IMG/VR virus record: IMGVR_UViG_3300027834_000301
Span: 1-44,836 of that record
DNA length: 44,836 nt
Source of the DNA: a virus
Direction: 5' to 3' (one strand)
Shown: piece after piece, positions 1 to 7,785 of the stretch
How the letters are laid out: the number at the start of each line of letters is the position of its first letter
How positions within the stretch are numbered: position 1 is the stretch's first letter
The notes under the pieces: model-generated
The model's input: the letters and a program-made list of their open reading frames with translations, nothing else
Databases searched by the model: none
What the model was told of the DNA's origin: nothing
Program-made: the position numbers and the translations under genes

Positions 1-288
1 ATGCATAAAGAGCGTATTGATTCTTTTTGTAATAATTACAGTTTGACCGAAGAGGAAGCGCTGAGTGCCATCGAATTGCTGGACGGTTATCTCGGTTATG
101 GATATGCGCAGGAGATAGTTTCGCTTGCATTAAAGAATGAAATCCAGGTTTCAAGACAAGTTGTCCGTAAGGTCAAATTGGGACATACTAAAAATCCAAA
201 AATTTTTAATCTCCTTTTAGAATATGCCGCTGAAGAAAAAGCGGAAGGGGTTGCAGCCCGAAAAATTCTAGAAGCTAATAAAGCATAA
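1..288 (+). CDS. small HTH-like DNA-binding protein (putative Cro-like regulator)
   Basis: A 95-residue protein whose reading frame opens with ATG at the first base of the window, so an upstream extension cannot be excluded. I do not recognise a named family. Residues about 45-80 (ALKNEIQVSRQVVRKVKLGH onward, then NPKIFNLLLEYA) have the spacing seen in small phage regulators, where a recognition helix with V..VRKVK.G is followed by N..I...L. From this I infer DNA binding, possibly as an early repressor or Cro-like protein. It sits 12 bp upstream of the next gene, so the two are probably co-transcribed. It is the only candidate in the window for a classical lysogeny-type regulator. Confidence 0.6.
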   Translation: MHKERIDSFCNNYSLTEEEALSAIELLDGYLGYGYAQEIVSLALKNEIQVSRQVVRKVKLGHTKNPKIFNLLLEYAAEEKAEGVAARKILEANKA

Positions 289-300
289 CACGTTTAAACT

Positions 301-867
301 ATGGAAACAACTACACAAAAATTTTACCCCGGCCTTTTGGGCCCAGACATTGAAATCTTCAATGACAAAGAACAATTAAAGATTTTGCACAATGGCCAGG
401 TAAAGCCCTTTAGTGCAGCTCCCTATTCGGTAATAGCAATATTACTGGAAAAGCTGGAGAGCGAACCAGAAACCAAAGCAATATTACAGGAATGGCACCC
501 GGACTCCACAATGAATCAAGTCCACCAATTCGCGAGGTGCCGATTTGGAGGCCTCGATTTTGAGGCTGACATTAGGGATAACCAACTGCAGGACGGCGAA
601 TATCACCCGTGTCCCCACCGCGGCAGCTGTTCTGCAGAAGGCATCCTTTGCCGACTGCCAATGGTAAACGGCACACGGTTAACCCTACAGCTCGTAAAAT
701 TGATGCGCCTGCTCTCCGGGACCGATACCAATGAGGTGATTGCCGAAAAAATGCAGATGCCCCTTGGCAGCTACCATCTTCTTAAAAAACAATTATACGC
801 CATCCTGGGTGGCGTACAGACAAAACAGGAAGTAGCCCTGAAAAGCCGCGACCTAACAATAGTGTAG
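301..867 (+). CDS. LuxR-type helix-turn-helix protein with cysteine cluster
   Basis: A 188-residue protein. The C-terminal part (about 124-185) follows the LuxR/GerE pattern: LTLQLVKLMRLLSG, then NEVIAEKMQM, then a recognition-helix stretch YHLLKKQLYAILGG and TKQEVALKSR. The middle holds C80, C104, H106, C110 and C117 (motif CPHRGSC..EGILC), a plausible metal or iron-sulfur ligand set. Known for the family: such HTH domains bind DNA as transcription factors. Inference: this could be an early or late transcription activator of the phage, and the cysteines could sense redox state or metal. It is followed at 945-973 by an intrinsic terminator, which closes this two-gene unit. Confidence 0.72.
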   Translation: METTTQKFYPGLLGPDIEIFNDKEQLKILHNGQVKPFSAAPYSVIAILLEKLESEPETKAILQEWHPDSTMNQVHQFARCRFGGLDFEADIRDNQLQDGEYHPCPHRGSCSAEGILCRLPMVNGTRLTLQLVKLMRLLSGTDTNEVIAEKMQMPLGSYHLLKKQLYAILGGVQTKQEVALKSRDLTIV

Positions 868-944
868 TTCGCCCTACACGCTACGTTCTTTTAATTACCC
901 TTTTTCTAATGCAATACTTAGAGATTGGTATTTGGTTATGTTGG

Positions 945-973
945 CCGCCCGGCTGAGGAGCTGGGCGGTTTTT
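945..973 (+). terminator. intrinsic terminator after the LuxR-like gene
   Basis: CCGCCCGGCT (945-954) can pair with AGCTGGGCGG (959-968) through ten pairs including one G-U, around a GAGG loop, and is followed by five T residues. It separates the two leftmost regulatory genes from the small-gene run that starts at 1013. Confidence 0.78.
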
Positions 974-976
974 AAA

Positions 977-1000
977 AAGTAACTCAAGTTTAATTTAATA
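977..1000 (+). repeat. 24-bp direct repeat, leader copy 1
   Basis: The 24 bp from 977 to 1000, beginning AAGTAACTCAAG and ending TTTAATTTAATA, recur identically at 1224-1247. Each copy ends 9-12 bp upstream of an ATG (1013 and 1257). It probably carries a shared translation-initiation or regulatory leader, or records a gene duplication or insertion. Confidence 0.85.
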
Positions 1001-1012
1001 ACACATAGTAAA

Positions 1013-1225
1013 ATGGGAAAAGCAAAAATTAATATTCAAATGGAATCAGATTCTCACGGTTGTAGTTCTTCCTCTGTTGAAGTAGAAGGTGATGCAGTAT
1101 CACTTATGGCTTTGTTCTGCCAAAACTTCGAAAAATCTAATTCTTTTTATGAGATAGTTAAAGCTTCAATTGAAGCATATCCTAGAATCAAAGCGATGAA
1201 GGAAGCAAGTAGAAATCAAAACTAA
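1013..1225 (+). CDS. small hypothetical protein, 70 aa
   Basis: No family recognised. The product is acidic at its N-terminus with a serine-rich patch (SHGCSSSS, residues 14-21) and then a helical stretch. The start is set by the repeated leader ending 12 bp upstream. The stop codon (1223-1225) overlaps the first bases of the second copy of the same leader, so this gene and the next are arranged as a repeated unit although their proteins are not alike. Confidence 0.65.
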   Translation: MGKAKINIQMESDSHGCSSSSVEVEGDAVSLMALFCQNFEKSNSFYEIVKASIEAYPRIKAMKEASRNQN

Positions 1226-1247
1226 GTAACTCAAGTTTAATTTAATA
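1224..1247 (+). repeat. 24-bp direct repeat, leader copy 2
   Basis: Exact second copy of the 977-1000 leader. It overlaps the stop codon of the upstream 70-aa gene and lies just ahead of the ATG at 1257. Confidence 0.85.
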
Positions 1248-1256
1248 CATATAACA

Positions 1257-1505
1257 ATGGCAATTTCAAAAGAAAACATGCAGAAAATTCAGCGAGGTTT
1301 CGCTGAGATCTTTGGAGACAAAGGCACAAACAAAACCAAGGGGCCCGATAACGATGGCCGCTTTACTGAGGTAAGCTGTCACGTAAAAGAACCTTTAAAC
1401 GAGCACCACCTGCGCAAGCTGCAGGAGTACAAGCAGTACGACGGCATCCCGCACGCTTATGAGTTGAAACGCTCCGGGGCTGGTATTACAATAGTATATC
1501 AATAA
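1257..1505 (+). CDS. small hypothetical protein, 82 aa
   Basis: No family recognised. The protein is hydrophilic, with a Gly/Asn/Lys-rich middle and a C-terminal half that looks like a compact alpha/beta domain (LRKLQEYKQYDGIPHAYELK). It is preceded by the second repeated leader. Its stop overlaps the next start in a TAATG arrangement at 1503-1507, which indicates translational coupling with the following gene. Confidence 0.68.
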   Translation: MAISKENMQKIQRGFAEIFGDKGTNKTKGPDNDGRFTEVSCHVKEPLNEHHLRKLQEYKQYDGIPHAYELKRSGAGITIVYQ

Positions 1506-1768
1506 TGCAGTGCGATTGCATAAAGGGTATCGAGAAGAAAATTCTTGATATGGAAAAATGGCAAGGAAAAACGATTGAAAAAGTGGAATTCGTTTCCAAA
1601 GCTCTCATTTTTTCAAACCCATTGGAAGTGTTGACTACTTCCGAAATTGAAATTAAAGTAGAGGGGCGCAAGTCGTCTTTGAAACAAAGTATAATGCATA
1701 CTTATTGCCCTTTTTGTGGTGTAAAAACAAAAAAGGAAGAAACAGTTAAAGGGAATACTGGTGAATAG
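1505..1768 (+). CDS. small zinc-ribbon-like protein, 87 aa
   Basis: Two cysteine pairs are visible: C3 and C5 at the N-terminus (MQCDC) and a knuckle CPFCG near residues 68-72. These could bind one zinc ion. The pattern is common in small phage early proteins that bind nucleic acid or host RNA polymerase, but no named family can be assigned. The start codon overlaps the upstream stop (TAATG). Directly downstream begins a 250-bp structured non-coding stretch rather than another gene. Confidence 0.65.
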   Translation: MQCDCIKGIEKKILDMEKWQGKTIEKVEFVSKALIFSNPLEVLTTSEIEIKVEGRKSSLKQSIMHTYCPFCGVKTKKEETVKGNTGE

Positions 1769-1770
1769 TA

Positions 1771-2003
1771 GGGGCTCTGGGTCTGCCAAAGTATAGCAGG
1801 CTACCAAACATCCCCCAAGACGTGGATGGTAATGCGACACGGTTAATAACATTCCAGACTTTGGCCGGGGACTGATAGGAACCCCACCTGGTCAAACAAA
1901 CGGGAGCATCAGGAGAAATGCTCCGGAAACAGGCTGAACCTTTTGCTTGAGTCATAACAAGCAATTGCTGAACCCTGTTCTTGGTTCGATTCCAAGCGTT
2001 TGG
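1771..2003 (+). ncRNA. structured RNA with tRNA-like cloverleaf
   Basis: No convincing ORF fills 1769-2023; instead hairpins follow each other. Upstream helices: 1780-1786 with 1796-1802, 1809-1813 with 1824-1828, and a long one 1860-1866 with 1890-1896 extended by 1867-1870 with 1882-1885. Directly stacked on this is a cloverleaf: closing stem 1897-1902 with 1997-2002 (CAAACG/CGTTTG); a 7-bp D-arm-like hairpin 1903-1909 with 1918-1924 whose loop contains GG; a long arm 1928-1933 with 1974-1979 capped by 1943-1949 with 1958-1964; and a 5-bp hairpin 1980-1984 with 1992-1996 whose loop is TTCGATT flanked by G and C, the canonical T-loop. It lacks U8/A9 and a 7-bp acceptor, and the anticodon-like arm is far too long, so it is tRNA-like, not a normal tRNA. 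Function unknown; it may also act as a leader of the gene at 2024. Only hand folding was done. Confidence 0.55.
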
Positions 2004-2023
2004 CGAAATAAAAATTATCAATT

Positions 2024-2254
2024 ATGAGTAAAAGACCTTTCCAAATAATGGATGAAATGAACATCGCGGATAGTGAAAATGGTACTAAATCCATTGGCGT
2101 ATGCACTGATATTATCGATATGAAAATGGTTGCCGGCGGTGCTACGGTTACAATTGGAATTCCTGGCGAATTAATGCACGAATTAATGAGAGGTGAACGA
2201 ATGGCATTTTTGGTTTTACCAATTAAGGATGATTATATAAATCGAAAAGGTTGA
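2024..2254 (+). CDS. small hypothetical protein, 76 aa
   Basis: No family recognised. The C-terminal half (TVTIGIPGELMHELMRGERMAFLVLP) suggests a small alpha/beta domain. The ATG lies 21 bp after the end of the tRNA-like fold, so the RNA could be its leader and control its translation; this is inference. Confidence 0.6.
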   Translation: MSKRPFQIMDEMNIADSENGTKSIGVCTDIIDMKMVAGGATVTIGIPGELMHELMRGERMAFLVLPIKDDYINRKG

Positions 2255-2257
2255 TTT

Positions 2258-2314
2258 ATGACACCCGAAAATCAAACCCAATCAAAACTAAAAAGATATG
2301 ATTATGGCAGATAA
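2258..2314 (+). pseudogene. truncated duplicate of the 5' end of the 56-aa gene at 2546
   Basis: Reading from ATG 2258 gives MTPENQTQSKLK and then an unrelated tail with a stop at 2312-2314. The intact gene at 2546 starts MTPDNPTQSKLN, and about 33 bp of DNA are nearly identical. The remnant lies exactly between the 76-aa gene and the 83-aa gene. The simplest reading is that the 83-aa gene was inserted by recombination that duplicated the beginning of the 56-aa gene. Confidence 0.6.
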
Positions 2315-2549
2315 TAAAATTACCGAAGCTCGAATAAAATATGAAGATGGCGAAATTACGGAAATCCAAGTATTGGTCCCGGACGGAACTTCATATAAAG
2401 CATATTCCGCAAATAGGGGAAGATTGAGCGGCTACTATTCCTTAAATGATAGCCCTAAGGCGTCAATTGAAACTAAGATTGATAACACGGTGCGATTTGG
2501 AATGAAAATTAGCGCGGTTCATCATTTCCCAAAATATTTTCAGAAATGA
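2298..2549 (+). CDS. small hypothetical protein, 83 aa
   Basis: No family recognised. A second in-frame ATG at 2304 (MADNK) is an equally likely start. The beta-rich sequence with regular ITEARIKYEDGEITEIQVLV spacing suggests a small sheet domain. The stop overlaps the next start (ATGA at 2546-2549). Its 5' end overlaps the truncated gene copy at 2258-2314, which suggests recent insertion. Confidence 0.62.
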   Translation: MIMADNKITEARIKYEDGEITEIQVLVPDGTSYKAYSANRGRLSGYYSLNDSPKASIETKIDNTVRFGMKISAVHHFPKYFQK

Positions 2550-2716
2550 CACCAGATAACCCAACCCAATCAAAACTAAACCTGCTCCGGGCAAGTTTAC
2601 AGCAGCTTTGCGACAGCGATTTATTCACCGTAACAGAGAAACAAAAGCTTGTTGCTCCCATTAAAAAGGAAATTGAAAAACTAACCAATAACCAAAAAGA
2701 AGCCCCAACAAAATGA
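2546..2716 (+). CDS. small hypothetical protein, 56 aa
   Basis: ATG 2546 to TGA 2716, starting MTPDNPTQSK. It is linked by ATGA overlaps both to the 83-aa gene upstream and to the primase-helicase gene downstream, which argues strongly that it is translated. The product is a mostly helical, Leu- and Lys-rich chain without a recognisable motif. Its position suggests a partner or loader of the primase-helicase, but this is only an inference from context. Confidence 0.68.
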   Translation: MTPDNPTQSKLNLLRASLQQLCDSDLFTVTEKQKLVAPIKKEIEKLTNNQKEAPTK

Positions 2717-5526
2717 GCTTTATAAAATGGCAAGACATCATCGAGCAGACCAACAATGGGCTGGATATCATCCTTAGTTATTATCCAGATGCCCGACAAG
2801 GCCTCGATAGAAAAGATAAAAAATTTAAGATCCGTGACGAAAAAACGGCCAGCGCTTCCATCCGATTCCACAATGGCGAATATAAGGTTACCGATTTTGG
2901 AGGTGATGAAAAGGAACGCAACGCTATTGGCGTGTGTATGCTGGAAACCAATAAGGATTTTAAGGAAGCCTGCAATTATCTGGCGGCGCATTTCAACATA
3001 AAAGGAGCAGAAAGCAATTGGACCCCAGCGAAACCAGACTTTGAAAGACGCCCCATAAAACAGGAAGAAAAGCCAGGGGAATATTCTTTAGAAACAAAGG
3101 ATTTTACAGACGAGGAGTTGAAAATTCTTGGGCCTTGTGTAGATGCTACCCATTGCCAGGATTATCAAATGTACAGTGTAAAAAGCTATTCATACGTAAA
3201 AGAAAACGAAGTGCTTACATTTTCATCCACAGACAACTTTCCCATTTTCGCATTCCAAGGTGAAGGCTGGGCGAAGCTATATAAGCCTCTGGATGACAAA
3301 AAATGGCGCTTCAGTTTTTTGGGCACGAAACCCGAGCGTTTTGTGTACGGAATGGCTTTGCTAAAAAAACAGTTCACCAAAAATAAGGAGCGTATTGATG
3401 AATTGATCCAGGACGAAACCCAAAAGTTGAGCAAGGAAGAAAAAGATCCGCGGGTAGATCAGGTTTTCATATGTTCCGGAGGTAGTGACGGTATGAACAT
3501 CCGCAGCTTTGGGTATATGGCCATCTGGTTCAATAGCGAAAGTGAGCAGATTAACTATGAGGAATATAGGCTCTTAAAAACTTGGGCAAAGAATATCATT
3601 TATGTTCCGGATCTGGACCATACCGGGATGCGCGTAAGTGTGGAACTCGGCTTAAAATATTTGGATATCAAATTAATGATTCTGCCGGCATACCTTAAAA
3701 ACTTCCGCGATAAGCGTGGCAATCCCTGCAAGGATTTCAAGGATTTTGTGGAGAAAATGTACGATTCGCGAAAGCCCAAAAAATTCAACTTTATGCTGGA
3801 TAAGCTTATTGAAAATGCTTTGCCCTGCGAATTTTGGGACTCTTCTTTTCAAGGCGAAAGAACAAAATATTACGTCCGTTGGACGCAGCTGTTCAATTTC
3901 CTTCGTCTGCAAGGTTACGGCCGCCATTCGGATGAGCAGACAAAGGATGGTTTCCAATATATAAAAGTTGACGGAAATATAATCCGTGTGGTACGCCCTT
4001 ACGAGATTGAAGCCTTTGTGCACACCTTTTTAAAGGAACGCCAAATGCCGATCGAGCTTCGCGATACGATGTATAAAACGTCGCTTTCGGATAGGGCGCT
4101 CACCAAATTGGACAGCATAGATGTAGATTTCAACATTGCCGATCGTAACCTGCAGTATATGTTTTTCAGCAACCAGGTTTGGGAAATTACTGCTGAAGGA
4201 ATTACCAATAAAAAAATGGGCGAAGTGGACCGTTACGTTTGGGAGAAAAAAGTTATCGAGCATACCGTTCATCTGCAGGACAATCATTTTGAAATTTCAA
4301 ATGACGTTCACGGCGATTGGGATATAAAAATACTGAAGGAAGACAATAAATTCCTTAACTATCTGGTGAACGTTTCCCGAATCCATTGGCGCAAGGATCT
4401 GGAAACTTTTTTTGAAGGTAAAAAAGCGGCCGCTAAAGAAGAATATTTCAGGCAGAACCAATTCAATATTGCCGCTCCAAATTTGAATGAAAATGAAATC
4501 CTTGAGCAGAAGCTTCACCTGATCAATAAAATTTACGCGCTGGGCTATATGCTGCACACCTATAAGAGTCCGCAACGCCCTTGGGCAGTTTACGCAATGG
4601 ACAATAAGGTGGCCGACATCAGCGAGAGCCACGGGGGTAGTGGTAAATCTGTATTTATGAAGAGCATTCAGCAGGTGTTGAAAGTGAATCACTACATAAA
4701 TGGCCGCGACAAGAACAAAACCCAGGACGATTTCATTTACCACGGCATTACGGACGAAACCGATTATACACTGGTGGACGACTGCCACCAATTTTTGGAT
4801 TACGGTTTCTTTTACAATGCCATTACCGGAGATTTGGACGTGAACAATAAGCAAGGAATGCGCTACATAATTCCTTTTGATAAATCGCCAAAGATTGGGT
4901 TTGCCAGTAACTTCCCTCCCAACAATATGGATCCATCGTTGGAGCGCAGATTATTGTTCATTGTTTTCAGTGATTACTATCACTACAACAAGGATGGCGA
5001 ATATGAGCAAACGCGTACCATAAGCGATGATTTTGAGGGAAAAACCCTGTTCAAGGATTTTACCGAAGATGATTGGAACGACTTCCTGAACCTATGTGGC
5101 CAGGCCATCCGTTTCTTTTTGTCTCAAAAGGAAAAAATAGATCCGCCAATGGGCAATGTAACCAAGCGAAACCTATTGAACGAAATGGGTGAGCCTTTTA
5201 AAAACTGGGCAGATGTTTTCTTCGCTTCCACTGATGATAATCCGTCGCCCAATTTGGATGCCTACGTTCAGAAAATACCAGCGCAAAAAGATTTCACCGA
5301 TACGGCTGGATGGAAGAGCGTGAGCTCGCAGAAGTTCAAGAAATTCCTCAAGGCATATTGTAGGTTGAATGGCTGGAACTATAATCCGGAAGCTGCAGGC
5401 GTGGATAGTGAAGGGCGTATACTGCACAACATTGAAGGCACTACTACCGAAATGTTTTACATAAAAACAAAGGAAAAAGTTAACACTCATAAACCTGGCG
5501 ATGATTTGCCATTTTATGAACAATAG
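2713..5526 (+). CDS. phage primase-helicase (primase-like N-terminus, TOPRIM-like domain, SF3-type helicase)
   Basis: A 937-residue replication protein. Residues about 10-100 resemble the N-terminal DNA-binding domain of CHC2-type primases (DEKTASASIRF, then ITDFGG-like KVTDFGGD) but lack the zinc-binding cysteines. Around residues 250-345 a TOPRIM-like region appears, with VFICSGGSDGMNIRSFG and YVPDLDHTG supplying acidic residues. The helicase part has Walker A GGSGKS (about 641-646), Walker B TLVDDC (about 685-690) and an SF3-like motif C/sensor GFASNFPPNN followed by ERRL (about 730-745), where the Arg can act as arginine finger. Known role: such proteins unwind and prime the phage origin. 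It is the only replication enzyme in the window, so the host polymerase must be used. Its start overlaps the 56-aa gene by ATGA. Confidence 0.85.
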   Translation: MSFIKWQDIIEQTNNGLDIILSYYPDARQGLDRKDKKFKIRDEKTASASIRFHNGEYKVTDFGGDEKERNAIGVCMLETNKDFKEACNYLAAHFNIKGAESNWTPAKPDFERRPIKQEEKPGEYSLETKDFTDEELKILGPCVDATHCQDYQMYSVKSYSYVKENEVLTFSSTDNFPIFAFQGEGWAKLYKPLDDKKWRFSFLGTKPERFVYGMALLKKQFTKNKERIDELIQDETQKLSKEEKDPRVDQVFICSGGSDGMNIRSFGYMAIWFNSESEQINYEEYRLLKTWAKNIIYVPDLDHTGMRVSVELGLKYLDIKLMILPAYLKNFRDKRGNPCKDFKDFVEKMYDSRKPKKFNFMLDKLIENALPCEFWDSSFQGERTKYYVRWTQLFNFLRLQGYGRHSDEQTKDGFQYIKVDGNIIRVVRPYEIEAFVHTFLKERQMPIELRDTMYKTSLSDRALTKLDSIDVDFNIADRNLQYMFFSNQVWEITAEGITNKKMGEVDRYVWEKKVIEHTVHLQDNHFEISNDVHGDWDIKILKEDNKFLNYLVNVSRIHWRKDLETFFEGKKAAAKEEYFRQNQFNIAAPNLNENEILEQKLHLINKIYALGYMLHTYKSPQRPWAVYAMDNKVADISESHGGSGKSVFMKSIQQVLKVNHYINGRDKNKTQDDFIYHGITDETDYTLVDDCHQFLDYGFFYNAITGDLDVNNKQGMRYIIPFDKSPKIGFASNFPPNNMDPSLERRLLFIVFSDYYHYNKDGEYEQTRTISDDFEGKTLFKDFTEDDWNDFLNLCGQAIRFFLSQKEKIDPPMGNVTKRNLLNEMGEPFKNWADVFFASTDDNPSPNLDAYVQKIPAQKDFTDTAGWKSVSSQKFKKFLKAYCRLNGWNYNPEAAGVDSEGRILHNIEGTTTEMFYIKTKEKVNTHKPGDDLPFYEQ

Positions 5527-5534
5527 CAAAGCGT

Positions 5535-5783
5535 ATGGAAATTTCAAAATTAAAGAAACCGGAAATAGTTCAGGTAACTATCAATCTTAGAAAAGCAGAA
5601 GTGGCAGATCTGGCCATCGACAAAAAGACGCTTAAACGCGGCCAACCCTTCTGGTTGAAAAGTATGATCACTGGCAAGTTTGATAACAAGCCCGAAATCA
5701 TTTCTCTAGAAACTGATCCTGTAGAATTAGCAGAATGGCTTCGTAATGATATGATCTATGTTCCAGCTTCATCAATTGAATAG
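5535..5783 (+). CDS. small hypothetical protein, 82 aa
   Basis: No family recognised. It begins 8 bp after the primase-helicase stop and is followed 2 bp later by another small gene, so it belongs to the same operon. The sequence is mixed alpha/beta, with VQVTINLRKAEVADLAI at the N-terminus. A role next to replication or DNA modification is suggested only by position. Confidence 0.65.
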   Translation: MEISKLKKPEIVQVTINLRKAEVADLAIDKKTLKRGQPFWLKSMITGKFDNKPEIISLETDPVELAEWLRNDMIYVPASSIE

Positions 5784-5785
5784 AT

Positions 5786-5968
5786 ATGTACGAAAAAATT
5801 GAAATAACGATACTTTACCTGAGGGCGAAAAACATCACAGAGGTTTTTAAAATCACCGAAATTTTGAAATGCGTGATGGCCGATTCTAAAAACTACAAAC
5901 ATTTGGAATTCATAAGGCGTGCCGCAAATAGAAGAATTGTAAAATTTAGTATGGAAAATAAATTATGA
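5786..5968 (+). CDS. small hypothetical protein, 60 aa
   Basis: Sixty residues, basic C-terminus (RRAANRRIVKFSMENKL), no family recognised. The stop overlaps the start of the cytosine methyltransferase gene (ATGA at 5965-5968), so translation is likely coupled to it. Confidence 0.6.
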   Translation: MYEKIEITILYLRAKNITEVFKITEILKCVMADSKNYKHLEFIRRAANRRIVKFSMENKL

Positions 5969-7785
5969 AAGAATTTGTAATAGACCTTTTTTGTGGTGCT
6001 GGCGGAACCAGTACCGGAATCCATTTAGCTAACTGCGATACCACGGTAACGGCCTGCGTAAACCACGATGCCAAAGCAATTGAAAGCCACCGCCGAAACC
6101 ATCCTTGGGCGAAACATTTTATTGAGGATATCCGCAACCCGGAAGTAGTGTTTTTTCTGAAGCTTCGCGTGGATGCGCTCCGCAAATTATATCCTAATTG
6201 TATTATTACTATCTGGGCAAGTCTGGAATGTACCAATTTTTCAAAAGCAAAAGGCGGTCTTCCACGGGATGCCGATAGCCGTACACTTGCAAACCATCTT
6301 TTAGAAATGGCTGATTACTTTAAAATATTACCAAACGGAAGAAGTAAGAAAATATCAAAAATTGAATTCTACCAAAAATCGCAAAATGAAAAAGTAATTA
6401 TCGAAGCGCCAAGTTATATGGATGCTCTCCAACCCGATTATTTGATGATCGAGAATGTAGAGGAATTTATGAGTTGGGGACCACTCGACAAAAACGGAAA
6501 GCCAGTATCTAAACACAAAGGTGAAGATTTTATAAAATGGCGCGATGCCATCAAATCCCGAAACTATAATTTTGAGGACAGATTAATTAATGCTGCAGAC
6601 CTTGGCGCCTTCACTTCACGCCGTAGGTACTTTGCGCAATTTGCGAAAGACGATCTTCCAATAAGTTGGCCATCACAAACACATGCTAAGTTTCCAGAAA
6701 AGGAAGCTCGGCCAATGAAGAAATGGAAAGCTGTAAAGGAAGTTTTGAATTTTGAAGAGGAAGGCAAGTCTATTTTCAATAGGAAAAAACCATTGGTTGA
6801 AAATACTTTGAAACGAATTTACGCCGGGCTATTAAAGTTTGTGGCTCAAGGTGATGAAAGTTTTATTCAGAAAAATTTCAGTGGTCGTCCGTGGGGAAAG
6901 GTTGTTTCGGTTGATGGACCTGCTGGAACTATTTTAACGAATGGATCTAATCAGGCTTTGGTTGATTGCAATTTTATTTTGAAATACAATTCAATGAGCA
7001 AAAACGGCGGCTACACACCGCCATCCGTTAACGATCCCTGCCCTACCGTTGTTTGTCAAAATAGATTGGGACTGGCGAATGTTTCGTTCATCAGCCAAAG
7101 AAATTCCGGAAATCCAAAATCAAAGGTTGTTTCAGTTGATGGCCCTGCCAGAACCATAACCGCTACTGCAGGAAATCAGGATTTGGTATTTCTAAATAGC
7201 TACTATGGAAATGGAGGTGCACATTCATCTGAAGAACCCTGCCCCACAATTTCAACAAAGGATCGATTCAGTAAAATAGAGAGCGTTTTCTTTGTCGATC
7301 AACAATACGGAAAAAGCAAACCCAAATCCATTGAAACGCCTTCCGGAAGTATTCCACAAAATCCAAAAGAAGCTTTGGTTGAAGCTTTTATTTATAATCC
7401 TCAATATTTTAACAAGGGCAATTCAATCGAAAAGCCTTGCCCGGTAATAATCGCACGACAGGATAAAATGCCTCTTGGATTAGTTATTTGCGATACAAGC
7501 GCCGAAAGCTTCGCCATTCCGATTTATGAAGACGATACCGAAACCATGGTAAAGATCAAACAGTTTATGGCCGCATACGGAATTGTGGATATCAAGATGC
7601 GGATGCTTTTGGTTGCGGAACTTTTGCGCATCCAAGGATTTCCGGAAGGATACGTGCTGGTAGGAAACCAAACCGATAAAAAGAAATTCATTGGTAACAG
7701 CGTGGAAGTAACCACGGCAAAGAAACTTTTTGAATCACATCACGGTGCATTGGTAGAATATTTTGAACTTAAAAACGCAGCATAA
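5965..7785 (+). CDS. DNA cytosine-C5 methyltransferase
   Basis: A 606-residue enzyme of the Dcm type. Motif I is VIDLFCGAGGTSTG (5-18, SAM binding). Motif IV carries the catalytic cysteine C89 in SLECTNFS, where the usual Pro before Cys is Glu. Motif VI is ENV (163-165), motif VIII is SRRRYF (218-223), and motif X is FIGNSVEV (575-582). Residues about 290-500 form the variable target-recognition part and contain repeated units of the form VVSVDGPA.TI and PCPTxxxxxR. The enzyme methylates C5 of cytosine in a sequence-specific way. No cognate restriction gene is adjacent, so it is an orphan, likely protecting phage DNA from host restriction or marking it for packaging or regulation. Its stop overlaps the next start (TAATG). 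Confidence 0.9.
   Translation: MKEFVIDLFCGAGGTSTGIHLANCDTTVTACVNHDAKAIESHRRNHPWAKHFIEDIRNPEVVFFLKLRVDALRKLYPNCIITIWASLECTNFSKAKGGLPRDADSRTLANHLLEMADYFKILPNGRSKKISKIEFYQKSQNEKVIIEAPSYMDALQPDYLMIENVEEFMSWGPLDKNGKPVSKHKGEDFIKWRDAIKSRNYNFEDRLINAADLGAFTSRRRYFAQFAKDDLPISWPSQTHAKFPEKEARPMKKWKAVKEVLNFEEEGKSIFNRKKPLVENTLKRIYAGLLKFVAQGDESFIQKNFSGRPWGKVVSVDGPAGTILTNGSNQALVDCNFILKYNSMSKNGGYTPPSVNDPCPTVVCQNRLGLANVSFISQRNSGNPKSKVVSVDGPARTITATAGNQDLVFLNSYYGNGGAHSSEEPCPTISTKDRFSKIESVFFVDQQYGKSKPKSIETPSGSIPQNPKEALVEAFIYNPQYFNKGNSIEKPCPVIIARQDKMPLGLVICDTSAESFAIPIYEDDTETMVKIKQFMAAYGIVDIKMRMLLVAELLRIQGFPEGYVLVGNQTDKKKFIGNSVEVTTAKKLFESHHGALVEYFELKNAA

Noticed and set aside
1755-1790. GGGAA..GGTGAA resembling the start of a cobalamin riboswitch
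   Set aside because: The bases are the coding end of the 87-aa gene, and neither the GCCACTG element nor a B12 box follows.
1897-2003. A standard tRNA gene
   Set aside because: The T-arm is canonical, but the acceptor has only 6 pairs, positions 8-9 are missing and the anticodon arm is replaced by a 50-nt compound stem.
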